A DNA stretch of 64,000 nt from Flavobacterium lipolyticum (GCF_020905335.1 NZ_JAJJMN010000002.1:806001-870000), one strand, 5' to 3'. Shown: positions 17,420 to 26,936, counted from the stretch's first letter. Notes: generated by a model from the sequence alone, not told the origin. Numbers and translations are program-made.

Positions 17420-19528
17420 ATGACTTCAGAAATTCTACATGCCAAACTAAAGGAAAATTTCGGATTTGAAAAATTCAGACCCAATCAGGAAACAATAATT
17501 ACTACGATACTTTCCGGTCAGGACACTTTAGCTATTATGCCAACCGGCGGAGGAAAGTCAATCTGTTTTCAGCTGCCCGCTTTAGTTTTACCCGGAATCA
17601 CAATTGTGATTTCTCCACTAATTGCTTTGATGAAAGATCAGGTCGACAGTCTAAAAACAAATGGTATTAATGCCTGCTACATCAACAGCAGTCAATCCAG
17701 TCAGGAACAACAATTTTACATAGACAATTTAAAATCAAACACTTTCAAGCTTGTTTACATTGCGCCCGAGAGCTTGTCATATTTGGACGTAGCTTTCAAC
17801 GAGTTGACAATCAGTTTAATTGCAATTGATGAAGCGCATTGTATTTCTTCCTGGGGACACGACTTTCGTCCGGCTTATACTAATTTAGGATATTTAAAGA
17901 GCCGCTTCCCTTCTACTCCGGTTCTCGCTTTAACCGCTACAGCCGATAAAGCAACCCGAACTGATATAATCAAACAGTTAAAACTTAGAAATCCAAAAAC
18001 GTTCGTAGCCTCGTTCGACCGAAAAAATCTAAGCCTCGAAGTGCGCCCGGCTTTAGACCGCGTCAAACAAATTGTTGATTTTATTGAAAAGAAACCCAAT
18101 GAATCCGGAATTGTTTATTGCTTAAGCAGAAAAACAACCGAAGAACTGGCGGATAAACTAAAGAAGAATGGAATTACTGCAAAGGCCTATCATGCCGGGC
18201 TTGACAATAAAATCCGAGCTAAAACTCAGGATGATTTTATAAATGACGATTGCCAGGTGGTTTGTGCCACGATTGCCTTTGGAATGGGAATCGATAAATC
18301 CAATGTTCGATGGGTTATACATTACAATTTACCCAAAAATATTGAAGGTTATTATCAGGAAATCGGTCGTGCGGGCCGGGATGGGTTACCTGCTGAAACC
18401 GTAATGTTCGAAAGTTACGCCGATGTAATACAATTACAAAAATTTGCCTCCGAAGGATTAAACTCCGATGTGCAATTGGCAAAATTAGAAAGAATGAAAC
18501 AATACGCGGATGCTTTAAGCTGCCGTCGAAAAATTCTGCTTTCGTATTTCGGCGAACTGGTAAAAGAAAATTGTGGTAACTGTGACATCTGCAAAAATCC
18601 GCCCACCTTTTTTGATGGAACTATTTTAGCGCAAAAAGCGCTGTCTGCAATCGCCCGTTTAAAAGAATCTGAGCCGTTAGCTGTAATTGTTGATTTTTTA
18701 AGAGGCTCGAGAAATGCGTATATCTACGAAAAAAACTATCAAAGTCTAAAAACGTACGGAATTGGATCCGACATTTCCTGGTACGATTGGAATCAATACT
18801 TAATTCAGTTGATCAACTTAGGATATCTCGAAATTGCCTTTCATCAGCACAATAAAATTTTACTAACGTCTTTTGCGAAAAAAGTTTTGTTTGAAGGAGA
18901 AAAAGTAAAACTAAATACAGTCGTTAAAAAGGTAATTGATAAAAATGAAGTAAAAGAAGCCAATACAAAAACGGCCAAAAATTCTCTTTTCGAAACGCTA
19001 CGAAAACTACGCTACGAAATTGCTCAGGAAGAAGAAGTTCCGGCTTACGTAATTTTCAGTGATGCTGCTCTGAGACAAATGGAAACCTTACGACCAATGA
19101 GTGATGAAGAATTCCTTGCTATCGATGGTGTCGGAAATGCAAAACTCGAAAGATATGGTTCTGAATTTATAAAGGCTATCATTCAATTTCAGAAAGCCAA
19201 AAAGACAAACACAAAAGTAAAAAAAGAAAGCAACACGTATAAGACTACTTTAGAACTTTTTAGAAATGGCGAAACTGTCACAGAAATTGCAGGAAAAAGA
19301 AACTTAGGCTATACCACAATTATATCACACTTAGCCAAACTATATCTTGACGGTGAGGAAATCGATTTAAGTTCGTTTGTAACAAATGAAGAAGTCAAAC
19401 AATTGCACAAAGCTCAAATCGAACTGGAATATCCTTCTGCTCTAAAACCCTACTTTGATTATTTTGAGGAGAAAATGAGTTATGATAAAATTCGTTTAGG
19501 ACTTGCAATTGTGGAACGAAACAAGTAA
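17420..19528 (+). CDS. recQ: ATP-dependent DNA helicase RecQ
   Basis: A 702-residue superfamily 2 3'-5' helicase for recombination and fork repair. Seen in order: the Q-motif region GFEKFRPNQ, Walker A PTGGGKS near residue 42, DEAHCISSWGHDFRP (motif II plus the aromatic-rich loop), motif VI QEIGRAGRDG, the RQC zinc-binding cysteines (CRRKILLSYFG, then NCGNCDIC), a winged helix, an HRDC domain near 515-585, and a C-terminal helix-turn-helix-like tail. The order and length fit full RecQ. Confidence 0.95.
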   Translation: MTSEILHAKLKENFGFEKFRPNQETIITTILSGQDTLAIMPTGGGKSICFQLPALVLPGITIVISPLIALMKDQVDSLKTNGINACYINSSQSSQEQQFYIDNLKSNTFKLVYIAPESLSYLDVAFNELTISLIAIDEAHCISSWGHDFRPAYTNLGYLKSRFPSTPVLALTATADKATRTDIIKQLKLRNPKTFVASFDRKNLSLEVRPALDRVKQIVDFIEKKPNESGIVYCLSRKTTEELADKLKKNGITAKAYHAGLDNKIRAKTQDDFINDDCQVVCATIAFGMGIDKSNVRWVIHYNLPKNIEGYYQEIGRAGRDGLPAETVMFESYADVIQLQKFASEGLNSDVQLAKLERMKQYADALSCRRKILLSYFGELVKENCGNCDICKNPPTFFDGTILAQKALSAIARLKESEPLAVIVDFLRGSRNAYIYEKNYQSLKTYGIGSDISWYDWNQYLIQLINLGYLEIAFHQHNKILLTSFAKKVLFEGEKVKLNTVVKKVIDKNEVKEANTKTAKNSLFETLRKLRYEIAQEEEVPAYVIFSDAALRQMETLRPMSDEEFLAIDGVGNAKLERYGSEFIKAIIQFQKAKKTNTKVKKESNTYKTTLELFRNGETVTEIAGKRNLGYTTIISHLAKLYLDGEEIDLSSFVTNEEVKQLHKAQIELEYPSALKPYFDYFEEKMSYDKIRLGLAIVERNK

Positions 19529-19540
19529 GACTTGCTTTTT

Positions 19541-19707
19541 TTTGTCATTTCGACTGAAGGGAGAAATCACATGCGGGATTCGACAAAGATTGAGATTCTA
19601 GGAGCGGAGTTTCTTGTGTGATTTCTCCCTTCGGTCGAAATGACAAATAGTGTAGAAATTCAGTTTGGACTCAGCACATGTGATTTCTTACTTCGCCGAG
19701 ATGACAT
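19541..19707. repeat. intergenic inverted-repeat element (31 bp arms) plus a degenerate third arm
   Basis: Arms at 19541-19571 and 19617-19647 are inverted copies differing at one base (core TCGACTGAAGGGAGAAATCA against its complement), enclosing 45 bp. A third, degraded copy of the right arm lies at 19679-19707 (TGTGATTTCTTACTTCG). It is a REP/MITE-like element that fills the 348 bp gap between recQ and the DinB-like gene together with the terminator at 19821. No coding potential is apparent. Confidence 0.8.
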
Positions 19708-19820
19708 AAAAACAAAAATTCGTGAATTGCTTCGCCTGTTCGCTATCGCTTGGGTCGTGGCGACAAAAATTTATCACCTCTTTCATCACAAAGAGAAAAA
19801 AGTAGCTTAACTAAAAAATA

Positions 19821-19856
19821 AAAAAATCCTGCGAAATTTACTCCACAGGATTTTTT
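19821..19856 (-). terminator. terminator of the ppc/DinB-like transcript
   Basis: AAAAAATCCTG pairs with CAGGATTTTTT across a 14-base loop; on the minus strand it ends in a T-run. It lies 20 bases after the DinB-like stop. Confidence 0.8.
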
Positions 19857-19876
19857 GTTTTATACTGGAAAGAATT

Positions 19877-20392
19877 TTACAAATATCGTTCTTCAAAAAC
19901 TTTCTGATGGTGTTTTTGATGTCCAATTATTACGAATCCCAGAGCACGTACAGAAATCTGAAGATTAGAAGCTGTCCCAATTCTCTTAAGCTGCTCTTCT
20001 GACAAACTCTTAAAAAACAACAAATTAGAATGTCTTAAAGCAGAGAGTTCCGTTAATAAACTCTGAATACTTCTGCTATTTGAATCTGTACTAATCGCAT
20101 AGTCATTCTCTTCAAAACTTGGTAAAGCCGTTTTATCATTTCGCGAGAATCGCAAAGCACGGTAAGCAAAAATTCTCTCACAATCCATAATGTGCTGAAT
20201 AATATCCTTAATCGTCCATTTTCCTTCTGCGTAACGATAATCAAATTTATCCATCGGGATATTTTGCACAAATCTGATAAACTCATGCAATGAAATTTCT
20301 AATTCTTCAAATAAATTTACGTCTCCGGCTTCTTTGATGTAATTGGCAAATCCGCCAGAATATTCATTTTCTGTTAATAAAGCTGTGTTCAT
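19877..20392 (-). CDS. DinB family protein
   Basis: A 171-residue four-helix-bundle protein of the DinB/YfiT type, cytosolic. The metal-site pattern is visible: IQHIMDCERIFAYRALRF (first His) and a late GHQKHHQKVF (two more His). Members are putative metal-dependent thiol-transferases or hydrolases, and few have known substrates. It begins 12 bp after the PEP carboxylase stop, so it is the second gene of that operon, and it is followed by a terminator. Confidence 0.85.
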   Translation of the reverse strand: MNTALLTENEYSGGFANYIKEAGDVNLFEELEISLHEFIRFVQNIPMDKFDYRYAEGKWTIKDIIQHIMDCERIFAYRALRFSRNDKTALPSFEENDYAISTDSNSRSIQSLLTELSALRHSNLLFFKSLSEEQLKRIGTASNLQISVRALGFVIIGHQKHHQKVFEERYL

Positions 20393-20404
20393 TTTTTATA
20401 ATTT

Positions 20405-22990
20405 TTAAGCTGAGTTTCTACTCGCATTTGTATTTCCGAAAAGTGATCTTGTTACTATTTTTTCATACACTTTAACCAAGTCTTCATCTACCACACTCTC
20501 CTTATTTAATTCGTTAATTCTTAACAAAGCATATTGCTGTATTGTCAACAATGGCAATACAATACGCTCTCTTATCTGAATCGATGCTATACCATCAGGG
20601 TAATTTTCCATAAGCGTTTTATGCCCTGCAATTTTCAACAAAAGACGTTTGGTTTCTGAAAATTCATTGTAGATAATTTGCCAGAATTCACCAAATTCAG
20701 GGTCATTTTTCATATAAGCAGTTAGCGGTAAAAACGATTTCGCCAATGACATCATACTATTCTCTAACAATGTTTTGAAAAACAAGGAATCGTGATACAA
20801 ATTTTGAACTTTGTCCCACTGTCCACTTTCTTCAAAATATTTCAAAGCTGAACCAACCCCAAAAAATCCCGGTACATTTTGCTTTAACTGACTCCAGGAT
20901 CCCACAAAAGGAATCGCTCTCAAATCAGCGAAATCAAGTGATTCGGATTTACTTCTTTTAGACGGTCGGCTTCCGATATTGGTTTTTGAGTAATATTTTA
21001 GCGTACTCATTTTCTCCAGATACGGAATAAACTTTGGGTGATTCTTGAAACTCAGGTATTTTTCATATCCTAAATCAGCCAATTGTGTCAAAATTTCAGT
21101 TTCTTCAACACTCAGCTCATTCTTTTCTTTACTAAAAACCTGATTGGTCACTCCGGCACTTAATAAGTTCTCAATATTATAACGACAGGAATCTAAAGTT
21201 CCAAAATTGGAACTAATCGTTTGTCCCTGAATTGTAATTTGAATTTCGTTATTCTCGATTTTTGGTCCTAAAGAGGCATAAAATTTATGCGTTTTTCCAC
21301 CACCACGAGCAGGAGGCCCACCGCGACCATCAAAAAATATTGCTTGTATACCGTATTTTCTTGAAATTTCTGTCAATGAAATTTTAGCCTGATAAATACT
21401 CCAGTTCGCCATTAAATACCCCCCATCTTTCGTTCCGTCAGAGAAACCTAACATAATGGTTTGTTTGTTTTCTCTCGCTTCAAGATGTTTTGAATATTCT
21501 GAATTAGTATACAATTGCTCCATAATCTGATGTGCATTTTGTAAATCATCAACAGATTCAAAAAGCGGAATAATATCTACCGTCGGATTCTCCCAATTGT
21601 TCAGACGAATCATCGCAAAAGTTTCCATAACATTCAAAGCGCTTTCGTTATTACTGATAATGTAACGATTGGCTCCAGATTCACCATTTGCCTGCTGTAT
21701 GGTTTTAATGGCCTGAACAGATTCTAATGTTGATCTTGTAATTTCATTTTCAAAGTCAGCAGGATTCAAGTCCCCTTTTACTTTCGATAAAACCCCTAAT
21801 TTCTCCTCTTCAGACAAATCAAAGTAATTTTTCGGAAATATCTCTGAACCCGAATTCAGATAAAAATCCACCACATCTTTAAATACAGCATTGTGAATTT
21901 TACTGTTCTGACGGATATCCAACGTAGCAAAGTGAAAACCAAATAGATTAATTTTTACTAAAAAAGCTTCCAGTTCATCTAAATAAAGGGATTGATGCTT
22001 CTCTATAATTATGGTTCTGATTTTGTTTAATTGCGATAATAATTCTTCCAGAGTGATATAAATCTCGCCTTTAGAATAAAAAACAGAACGGTAAAGTTTA
22101 TGTTCAAGTTCAGAAACCAAAGTATCTACTCCTGAGAAAGTTAACTTTCTTTTTAAATTCCTCATTTCTATATAATAACACTTCAGAATTGAGGTACGCA
22201 AACGCTCGGCTACTTTTAAAGTAATATCGGTCGTAACGAAAGGATTTCCGTCGCGATCACCTCCCGGCCAGAAACCCAATTTTATCAATTGATTCTGAAT
22301 AGAACTCCCCTGAAGGATATTTTTTTGCAAATAGTGAACAATTTCTCCTGAAGTAGCGTAGAACACATTTTCTAAATACCAGATCAAACTCACCGCTTCA
22401 TCATAAGGATTTGGCTTTTCGTTCTGAATAAAAGGTGTTTTTCCAAGCTGCGCCAGCAATTGTTTGATTTTTAATAAATCATTTGAACGAATAGCATCTT
22501 TCAAATCATTTATAATACCTAAAACAGGCCCTGGGTAAAACTGCGTTGGATGCGCTGTTAAAACAGTTCTGACATTAAAGTTTTCTAAAAACTCAATCAA
22601 CTCCTCATTCTTCTCCTTTGCATCTGATTTTTCTTTAATGTCACGCAACGAACCACGCCCTTCCATATTATTAACTTCCGGAAAAGCAGCATCTTCAATG
22701 GCATCAAACAATACAATCTGACGTTCGATATACTGAATAAATCGGAACATTAAATCGATTTTGTCTTTTTCTGAAGCATCATTCAGGAATTTATTAGAGA
22801 AGAAATTAACAATTTCTTTAGGAGTTTCCTGCTTTTTGAATCCTGTCTCACAAGTATCTGTAAACAAAGGAAGTAAAACTCCTGTATTATCAATTGAATC
22901 AAAAGGTAATGTTATAAATACACTATTGTAAATATGGTATTTTGAAAGAACGTCCTGATTGAAACGTTCGATTTTTGGTAACGTGTACAT
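20405..22990 (-). CDS. ppc: phosphoenolpyruvate carboxylase
   Basis: An 861-residue anaplerotic enzyme that converts PEP and bicarbonate to oxaloacetate and phosphate, feeding the TCA cycle. Seen: the catalytic His region LTAHPTQFYPG near residue 140, GFWPGGDRDGNPFV, the GFSDGTKDGG segment, and FFDGRGGPPARGGG (the essential glycine-rich Arg loop). The C-terminus ends with the family-like RSLFGNTNASRNSA; classic enzymes end in NTG, so the tail is slightly different. It leads the operon with the DinB-like gene. Confidence 0.95.
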   Translation of the reverse strand: MYTLPKIERFNQDVLSKYHIYNSVFITLPFDSIDNTGVLLPLFTDTCETGFKKQETPKEIVNFFSNKFLNDASEKDKIDLMFRFIQYIERQIVLFDAIEDAAFPEVNNMEGRGSLRDIKEKSDAKEKNEELIEFLENFNVRTVLTAHPTQFYPGPVLGIINDLKDAIRSNDLLKIKQLLAQLGKTPFIQNEKPNPYDEAVSLIWYLENVFYATSGEIVHYLQKNILQGSSIQNQLIKLGFWPGGDRDGNPFVTTDITLKVAERLRTSILKCYYIEMRNLKRKLTFSGVDTLVSELEHKLYRSVFYSKGEIYITLEELLSQLNKIRTIIIEKHQSLYLDELEAFLVKINLFGFHFATLDIRQNSKIHNAVFKDVVDFYLNSGSEIFPKNYFDLSEEEKLGVLSKVKGDLNPADFENEITRSTLESVQAIKTIQQANGESGANRYIISNNESALNVMETFAMIRLNNWENPTVDIIPLFESVDDLQNAHQIMEQLYTNSEYSKHLEARENKQTIMLGFSDGTKDGGYLMANWSIYQAKISLTEISRKYGIQAIFFDGRGGPPARGGGKTHKFYASLGPKIENNEIQITIQGQTISSNFGTLDSCRYNIENLLSAGVTNQVFSKEKNELSVEETEILTQLADLGYEKYLSFKNHPKFIPYLEKMSTLKYYSKTNIGSRPSKRSKSESLDFADLRAIPFVGSWSQLKQNVPGFFGVGSALKYFEESGQWDKVQNLYHDSLFFKTLLENSMMSLAKSFLPLTAYMKNDPEFGEFWQIIYNEFSETKRLLLKIAGHKTLMENYPDGIASIQIRERIVLPLLTIQQYALLRINELNKESVVDEDLVKVYEKIVTRSLFGNTNASRNSA

Positions 22991-23024
22991 AATTTATGGG
23001 TAGTTGGTTGGTTAATTGGTCATA

Positions 23025-23052
23025 AAAAAACCCCAAGAATAAACTTGAGGTT
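23025..23052 (-). terminator. terminator of the Lrp/AsnC gene
   Basis: Minus strand: CCTCAAG, 6-base loop, CTTGGGG, then seven T residues; it separates the regulator from ppc. Confidence 0.85.
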
Positions 23053-23080
23053 ATATTTAGATATAGCATTCAAGAAAATA

Positions 23081-23560
23081 TTACATATTTTTAAAAATAG
23101 TATGCATCAAACGCTTCTTATCGTTTATACTTTCTTCTAATGAAATCATAGTTTCTGTTCTGTAAACACCGTCAATATCATCAATCATAAAGATAACTTC
23201 TTTCGCATGTTTAGTATCTTTTGCTCTAATTTTGCAAAAAATATTGAATTTTCCTGTCGTTACAGAAGCTACTGTTACGAATGGAATTTGATTGATTCGC
23301 TCTAATACAAATTTAGTTTGAGACGTATTATTAAGGAACACACCCACATAAGCAATAAATGAATACCCCAACTTATCATAGTCTAAGGCTAATGAAGATC
23401 CCATTATTATCCCTGCGTCCTCCATCTTTTTTACTCTAACATGCACTGTACCAGCAGATATCAATAGTTTTTTAGCAATGTCAGTAAACGGAACTCTCGT
23501 ATTGTCTATTAACATATCTAAAATCTGGTGATCTACTTCATCTAAACGAAATTTACTCAT
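23081..23560 (-). CDS. Lrp/AsnC family transcriptional regulator
   Basis: A 159-residue DNA-binding regulator. The N-terminal winged helix is LDEVDHQILDMLIDNTRVPFTDIAKKL..GTVHVRVKKMEDAGII, and the C-terminal RAM/AsnC ligand domain runs from about residue 65. Lrp-type proteins form octamers and respond to amino acids. It is monocistronic, with its own terminator. Targets cannot be read from sequence; the closest candidates are the flanking metabolic genes, but that is speculation. Confidence 0.92.
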   Translation of the reverse strand: MSKFRLDEVDHQILDMLIDNTRVPFTDIAKKLLISAGTVHVRVKKMEDAGIIMGSSLALDYDKLGYSFIAYVGVFLNNTSQTKFVLERINQIPFVTVASVTTGKFNIFCKIRAKDTKHAKEVIFMIDDIDGVYRTETMISLEESINDKKRLMHTIFKNM

Positions 23561-23637
23561 AATTCTTTAATTAATATTACTAATTGCTATTACAAAGTAT
23601 AAAAATATGTATAAAAAACAACAAATTCACAAAAAAT

Positions 23638-24792
23638 CTAACTTTTTATCAACCCGTTAACAAATTTAACATTTTTATCTAAACAAAAATCTGCTTTTTG
23701 ATTCAATTTCGGAAAACTACCAAAGTCATCAGAGTAACCAGCACCTTTTGCATCGTATTCATAATGTCCAAAATAATTTTCCAAATCGCCTACTTCAACT
23801 ATGTAAGCATTGAAATGAATCTTATTTTCAATCAATTCCTCTTTGTATTGTGCGACAAAATTCGTAATAATTTCGATACCATCATAATTTATTTTGATAT
23901 TTTTCCACATAAAATCATAAAAAACCACTTTATTTTGTGAAATATTCAAATAATCATTAATTCTATTATCAACTAAATCGTTTTCGCTAATCAATTGAAA
24001 ACTCGAAACAAGTGAAAAGAATAAAAACTTTCGAGTGATTTCGCGCTCGTAATCATCAGGAAAATGACCTGCCTCAAACAAGATCGTCGGGACTCCCAAA
24101 TGCTGAAATGTATCCCCTATACAATTGATATTAAATGAGTCATCAAAACGTCCGACCTGCCCGGGAATATATTGCTGTAAAACATCATTGATTCCGGCAA
24201 TAACATTAATAGCCTTTAAACGATTCTCATTAACTTCTCTCTCTTCATTATAAGAAGGAGCCAAAAACGAAAGCGTTGCCGGTTTTCCGGTTTCACCAGC
24301 CCCAAAAATAGTACGCTGATCATGCAGGTTAAAACAGAAATGCGGTTTAAAAGCCTCAAATACCGATCTTAAAATATTGCTTTCTGGCTGCGTTAGATTT
24401 TGCGAATCACGATTTAAATCCACTTTATTAGCGTTCTCACGTGTATACAGTCTTGCTCCGTCAGGATTCAGCATTGGAATACTGTAAAAAGTAAAGTTTT
24501 TTAACATCTTCTGCGCAAACTCAGAACCGCTGTTTAACACATTTATAAAATCAAATAGCGCTTTTGTAGTCGTACTTTCATTTCCATGCATTTGAGACCA
24601 AAGATAAATACGTGTTGGACCGCTCCCAATTTGATAACTATAAACGGGTTCTCCTAAAACCGATTTACCAATAATCTTTACTTGATTGTTTGTATTTAAT
24701 TGCTCTAATAAAGGCTGAATATGATCTAAAGTCAGATAACGTCCTTCTATGGTTTGTTCTTTATGCTGGTGAAATAATTCTTCTAAATTCAT
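23638..24792 (-). CDS. M14 family zinc carboxypeptidase
   Basis: A 384-residue metallopeptidase. Zinc ligands H-x-x-E occur in SQMHGNESTT near residue 70 and a third His in FNLHDQRT near 158, with the catalytic Glu in ILFEAGHFPDD near 242. The NPDGARLYTR stretch contains the Arg and Asn/Asp of the carboxypeptidase substrate pocket. No signal peptide, so it is probably cytosolic. Its promoter region is covered by a repeated palindrome shared with the divergent XRE regulator, which suggests direct control by that regulator. Confidence 0.9.
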   Translation of the reverse strand: MNLEELFHQHKEQTIEGRYLTLDHIQPLLEQLNTNNQVKIIGKSVLGEPVYSYQIGSGPTRIYLWSQMHGNESTTTKALFDFINVLNSGSEFAQKMLKNFTFYSIPMLNPDGARLYTRENANKVDLNRDSQNLTQPESNILRSVFEAFKPHFCFNLHDQRTIFGAGETGKPATLSFLAPSYNEEREVNENRLKAINVIAGINDVLQQYIPGQVGRFDDSFNINCIGDTFQHLGVPTILFEAGHFPDDYEREITRKFLFFSLVSSFQLISENDLVDNRINDYLNISQNKVVFYDFMWKNIKINYDGIEIITNFVAQYKEELIENKIHFNAYIVEVGDLENYFGHYEYDAKGAGYSDDFGSFPKLNQKADFCLDKNVKFVNGLIKS

Positions 24793-24806
24793 CGTGTTTT
24801 GATTAG

Positions 24807-24844
24807 TTTACAAAAGTAAACATCTTTATTTTTACAATTGTAAA
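24807..24844. promoter_or_regulatory. two TTTAC-N4-GTAAA palindromes overlapping the M14 peptidase promoter
   Basis: TTTACAAAAGTAAA (24807-24820) and the perfect palindrome TTTACAATTGTAAA (24831-24844). The minus-strand -7 candidate TACTTTTG (24811-24818) of the peptidase gene lies inside the first. A third palindrome of the same form covers the start codon of the divergent XRE gene (25099-25112), and TTGTAAAC half-sites occur at 24871-24878 and 25071-25078. Together these explain much of the 312 bp gap. They are likely operator sites of the XRE protein. Confidence 0.65.
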
Positions 24845-25042
24845 TGATTTGTAAACAAATTAATTTAGAATTGTAAACAGTTTTCTCTCTATTTCCAAAC
24901 CCCCTCTCACTTCACCAATAAACATTAGTCGCAACTTTAATTCCATAAAATCAATTCTTTATTTTTCAATTAATTAACAGCAATCACTTAAAGCAATAAA
25001 TATGCTATTTCAAGGCTTAATTAAAGATTTTTGACTCTTAAA

Positions 25043-25073
25043 TTGTTTTGCGTACTGCTTTTGATTACATTTG
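25043..25073 (+). promoter_or_regulatory. promoter of the XRE regulator gene
   Basis: TTG (25043-25045), 20 bases, TACATTTG (25066-25073), 31 bases before the ATG. A TTGTAAAC half-site overlaps the end of the -7 element. Confidence 0.7.
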
Positions 25074-25098
25074 TAAACAGCAAATTTCCAAACAGTAA

Positions 25099-25112
25099 TT
25101 TACAATGGTAAA
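25099..25112. promoter_or_regulatory. TTTAC-N4-GTAAA palindrome over the XRE start codon
   Basis: TTTACAATGGTAAA contains the ATG at 25105. It has the same half-sites and spacing as the two upstream palindromes, and its location suits autorepression. Confidence 0.55.
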
Positions 25113-25566
25113 CATCGACGATTTTGTAAAACGGCTTGAAATTATACTAGACTATTACGCCTTAAATGCTTCCTCTTTCGCAGATCGAATTGGAGTTCAG
25201 CGTTCCAGTATGTCTCACCTGCTTTCCGGCAGAAACAAACCCAGCTTAGATTTTGTACTCAAGATTTTGGAGGTTTTTCCTGAAATTGATTTATACTGGA
25301 TTTTAAATGGTACGGGGAATTTTCCAAAAACAGAAGACAGTTCCGATCTAAAGAAAAATGAATCAGTGCCTGAATTTACAAAATCTCTTTCCTCTATTCC
25401 ATTAGACAAAAATGCTGCTTCAGGAAATTCTTTATCAGAAAATATAAAAACGAAAAATGCATCCTCTGCAGAAATTAAAAACCAAAATTTAAATGCTGCA
25501 GAAAATGAAATTGAAAAGATAGTGGTATTTTATAAAAACGGAACTTTCAAGACTTACGTTCCTTAG
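25105..25566 (+). CDS. XRE-family helix-turn-helix regulator
   Basis: A 153-residue protein. The Cro/C1-type helix-turn-helix is at residues ~8-62 (ASSFADRIGVQRSSMSHLL then GRNKPSLDFVLKILE), followed by a conserved DLYWILNGTG segment. The middle (~75-130) is low-complexity and probably disordered, and the tail ends IVVFYKNGTFKTYVP. No phage genes are near. It is divergent from the M14 peptidase, and shared palindromes in between suggest autoregulation and control of the peptidase. Confidence 0.85.
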   Translation: MVNIDDFVKRLEIILDYYALNASSFADRIGVQRSSMSHLLSGRNKPSLDFVLKILEVFPEIDLYWILNGTGNFPKTEDSSDLKKNESVPEFTKSLSSIPLDKNAASGNSLSENIKTKNASSAEIKNQNLNAAENEIEKIVVFYKNGTFKTYVP

Positions 25567-25651
25567 TTTGAAATTTTTGAGTATTTGAAAATCTTTAAAA
25601 TTATTTTTCATTTAAACCGATTCTCGCGCAATGGGATCTACAGCAAAAAAA

Positions 25652-26203
25652 TCAGCTCCAAAATCCGTTTTCAGGAATTTTACCCAAAACTCCTTCATAG
25701 TGTTTTTTCAACACACTCAAATCACAATCATAATCCCCCGTTGGAAGAAATGGCTTTCCTAAATTAACCTCTTTTTTCCCCCAGTCAAAAGCGACAGGAA
25801 TAATGGGCACATTTGCCTTAAGAGCAATATAATAGAAACCACTTTTTAATTCTTTAACACCTTTACGAGTTCCTTCGGGAGCTACAGCCAGGCGAAAAAC
25901 CTCTTTACGGTCAAAAATTACAGCAATCGATTCCACTTTATTCAATCCGCCGGTACGATCTATTGGTTCTCCTCCCACATTTCTGAAATAATATCCAAAC
26001 GGAAAGCGGAATAATTCTTTCTTTCCCACCCAATTCATCTCCAAGCCAGAAATTCCACGGGTAAAAATTCCTAAGTAAAAATCATGATTGCTTGTATGCG
26101 GCATCACCATCATCACACATTTTTTTACTTCAGCATTTTCGATTCCTACTATTTTCCAGCCCATTAGCTTAAAAAAAATGAATTTGTACAATCGCTTTTT
26201 CAT
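25652..26203 (-). CDS. 1-acyl-glycerol-3-phosphate acyltransferase-like protein
   Basis: A 183-residue PlsC-type acyltransferase. The HX4D catalytic motif is in PHTSNHDFYLG near residue 36 and the phosphate-binding EGTR near residue 109 (VAPEGTRKG), with IPVAFD later. It is shorter than typical PlsC (~240) and lacks a long N-terminal membrane anchor, as in the short glycerol-acyltransferase group in Bacteroidota. It would act at the inner face of the membrane in phospholipid or related lipid acylation. The exact acyl acceptor is open. Confidence 0.85.
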   Translation of the reverse strand: MKKRLYKFIFFKLMGWKIVGIENAEVKKCVMMVMPHTSNHDFYLGIFTRGISGLEMNWVGKKELFRFPFGYYFRNVGGEPIDRTGGLNKVESIAVIFDRKEVFRLAVAPEGTRKGVKELKSGFYYIALKANVPIIPVAFDWGKKEVNLGKPFLPTGDYDCDLSVLKKHYEGVLGKIPENGFWS

Positions 26204-26266
26204 TAATTACTTTTTTACTGCAAAATAAAAGATTTAAAGTGGTATTTTTGAGTAAAAGCATTTAAA

Positions 26267-26932
26267 ATGATCCAAAAATTGTTCAGTTATATTGTTCCTA
26301 TAAAAATATTCAAAAAAAAATCACAAAGAAGCAAAATCATCGAAGTTACCTGGGCCAACGGCGAACTGGTTCTTGATTCTGAAAATACAAATTACTCTTA
26401 CGGAAGCCTGCAGCGCATCTTAAGATATGGTCTTCGAAATATTGGATACGATACTATTCTTAAAATGGATCATATTTTATTATTGGGAGTTGCCGGTGGA
26501 AGCGTAGTTAAAACTTTGGTGGACGAAATTCAGTATAAAGGTAAAATTACCGGAGTAGAAATTGATCCCGAAATGATTAAAATAGCCAACGAGTATTTCA
26601 ACCTGAATGAAATCAAACAACTGGAGGTGGTAATTGATGACGCATTTGAGTATGTTTTAAAAACAAAAAATAAATATAATTTAATTATTATTGATATTTT
26701 TGAAGATATCAAAATGCCAAATTTTTTATTCGAACGTTTTTTTAGCGAACGTATCTGTTTATTGTTGCAAAATCACGGATTTGTTTTATTTAATACCATG
26801 ATTTTAGATGAGGCGCATAATGTTCGAAACCGAAAATACATTTCTGAAATTGACCCCAAACTGTTTGCTTCAAAAATGCTCCCACGAGTTGAAGCTCACA
26901 ATGAATTAATAATTATCGAAAAAGTAGTTTAA
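26267..26932 (+). CDS. spermidine-synthase-like SAM-binding protein
   Basis: A 221-residue Rossmann-fold protein of the spermidine synthase/methyltransferase group. The SAM loop is LLGVAGGSVVKTL near residue 73, the acidic strand end is GVEIDPEMIKIA, and DDAFEYVL matches the next motif. The short N-terminal beta domain fits polyamine aminopropyltransferase relatives. Catalytic Asp residues of true spermidine synthases are not convincingly placed, so it may be a diverged paralogue. An M23 peptidase gene follows 4 bp later, starting a four-gene run. Confidence 0.75.
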   Translation: MIQKLFSYIVPIKIFKKKSQRSKIIEVTWANGELVLDSENTNYSYGSLQRILRYGLRNIGYDTILKMDHILLLGVAGGSVVKTLVDEIQYKGKITGVEIDPEMIKIANEYFNLNEIKQLEVVIDDAFEYVLKTKNKYNLIIIDIFEDIKMPNFLFERFFSERICLLLQNHGFVLFNTMILDEAHNVRNRKYISEIDPKLFASKMLPRVEAHNELIIIEKVV

Positions 26933-26936
26933 ATTT

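Noticed and set aside
25105-25566. Toxin-antitoxin or phage-repressor role for the XRE protein
   Set aside because: The divergent partner is an M14 carboxypeptidase and there is no small toxin-like or phage gene beside it.
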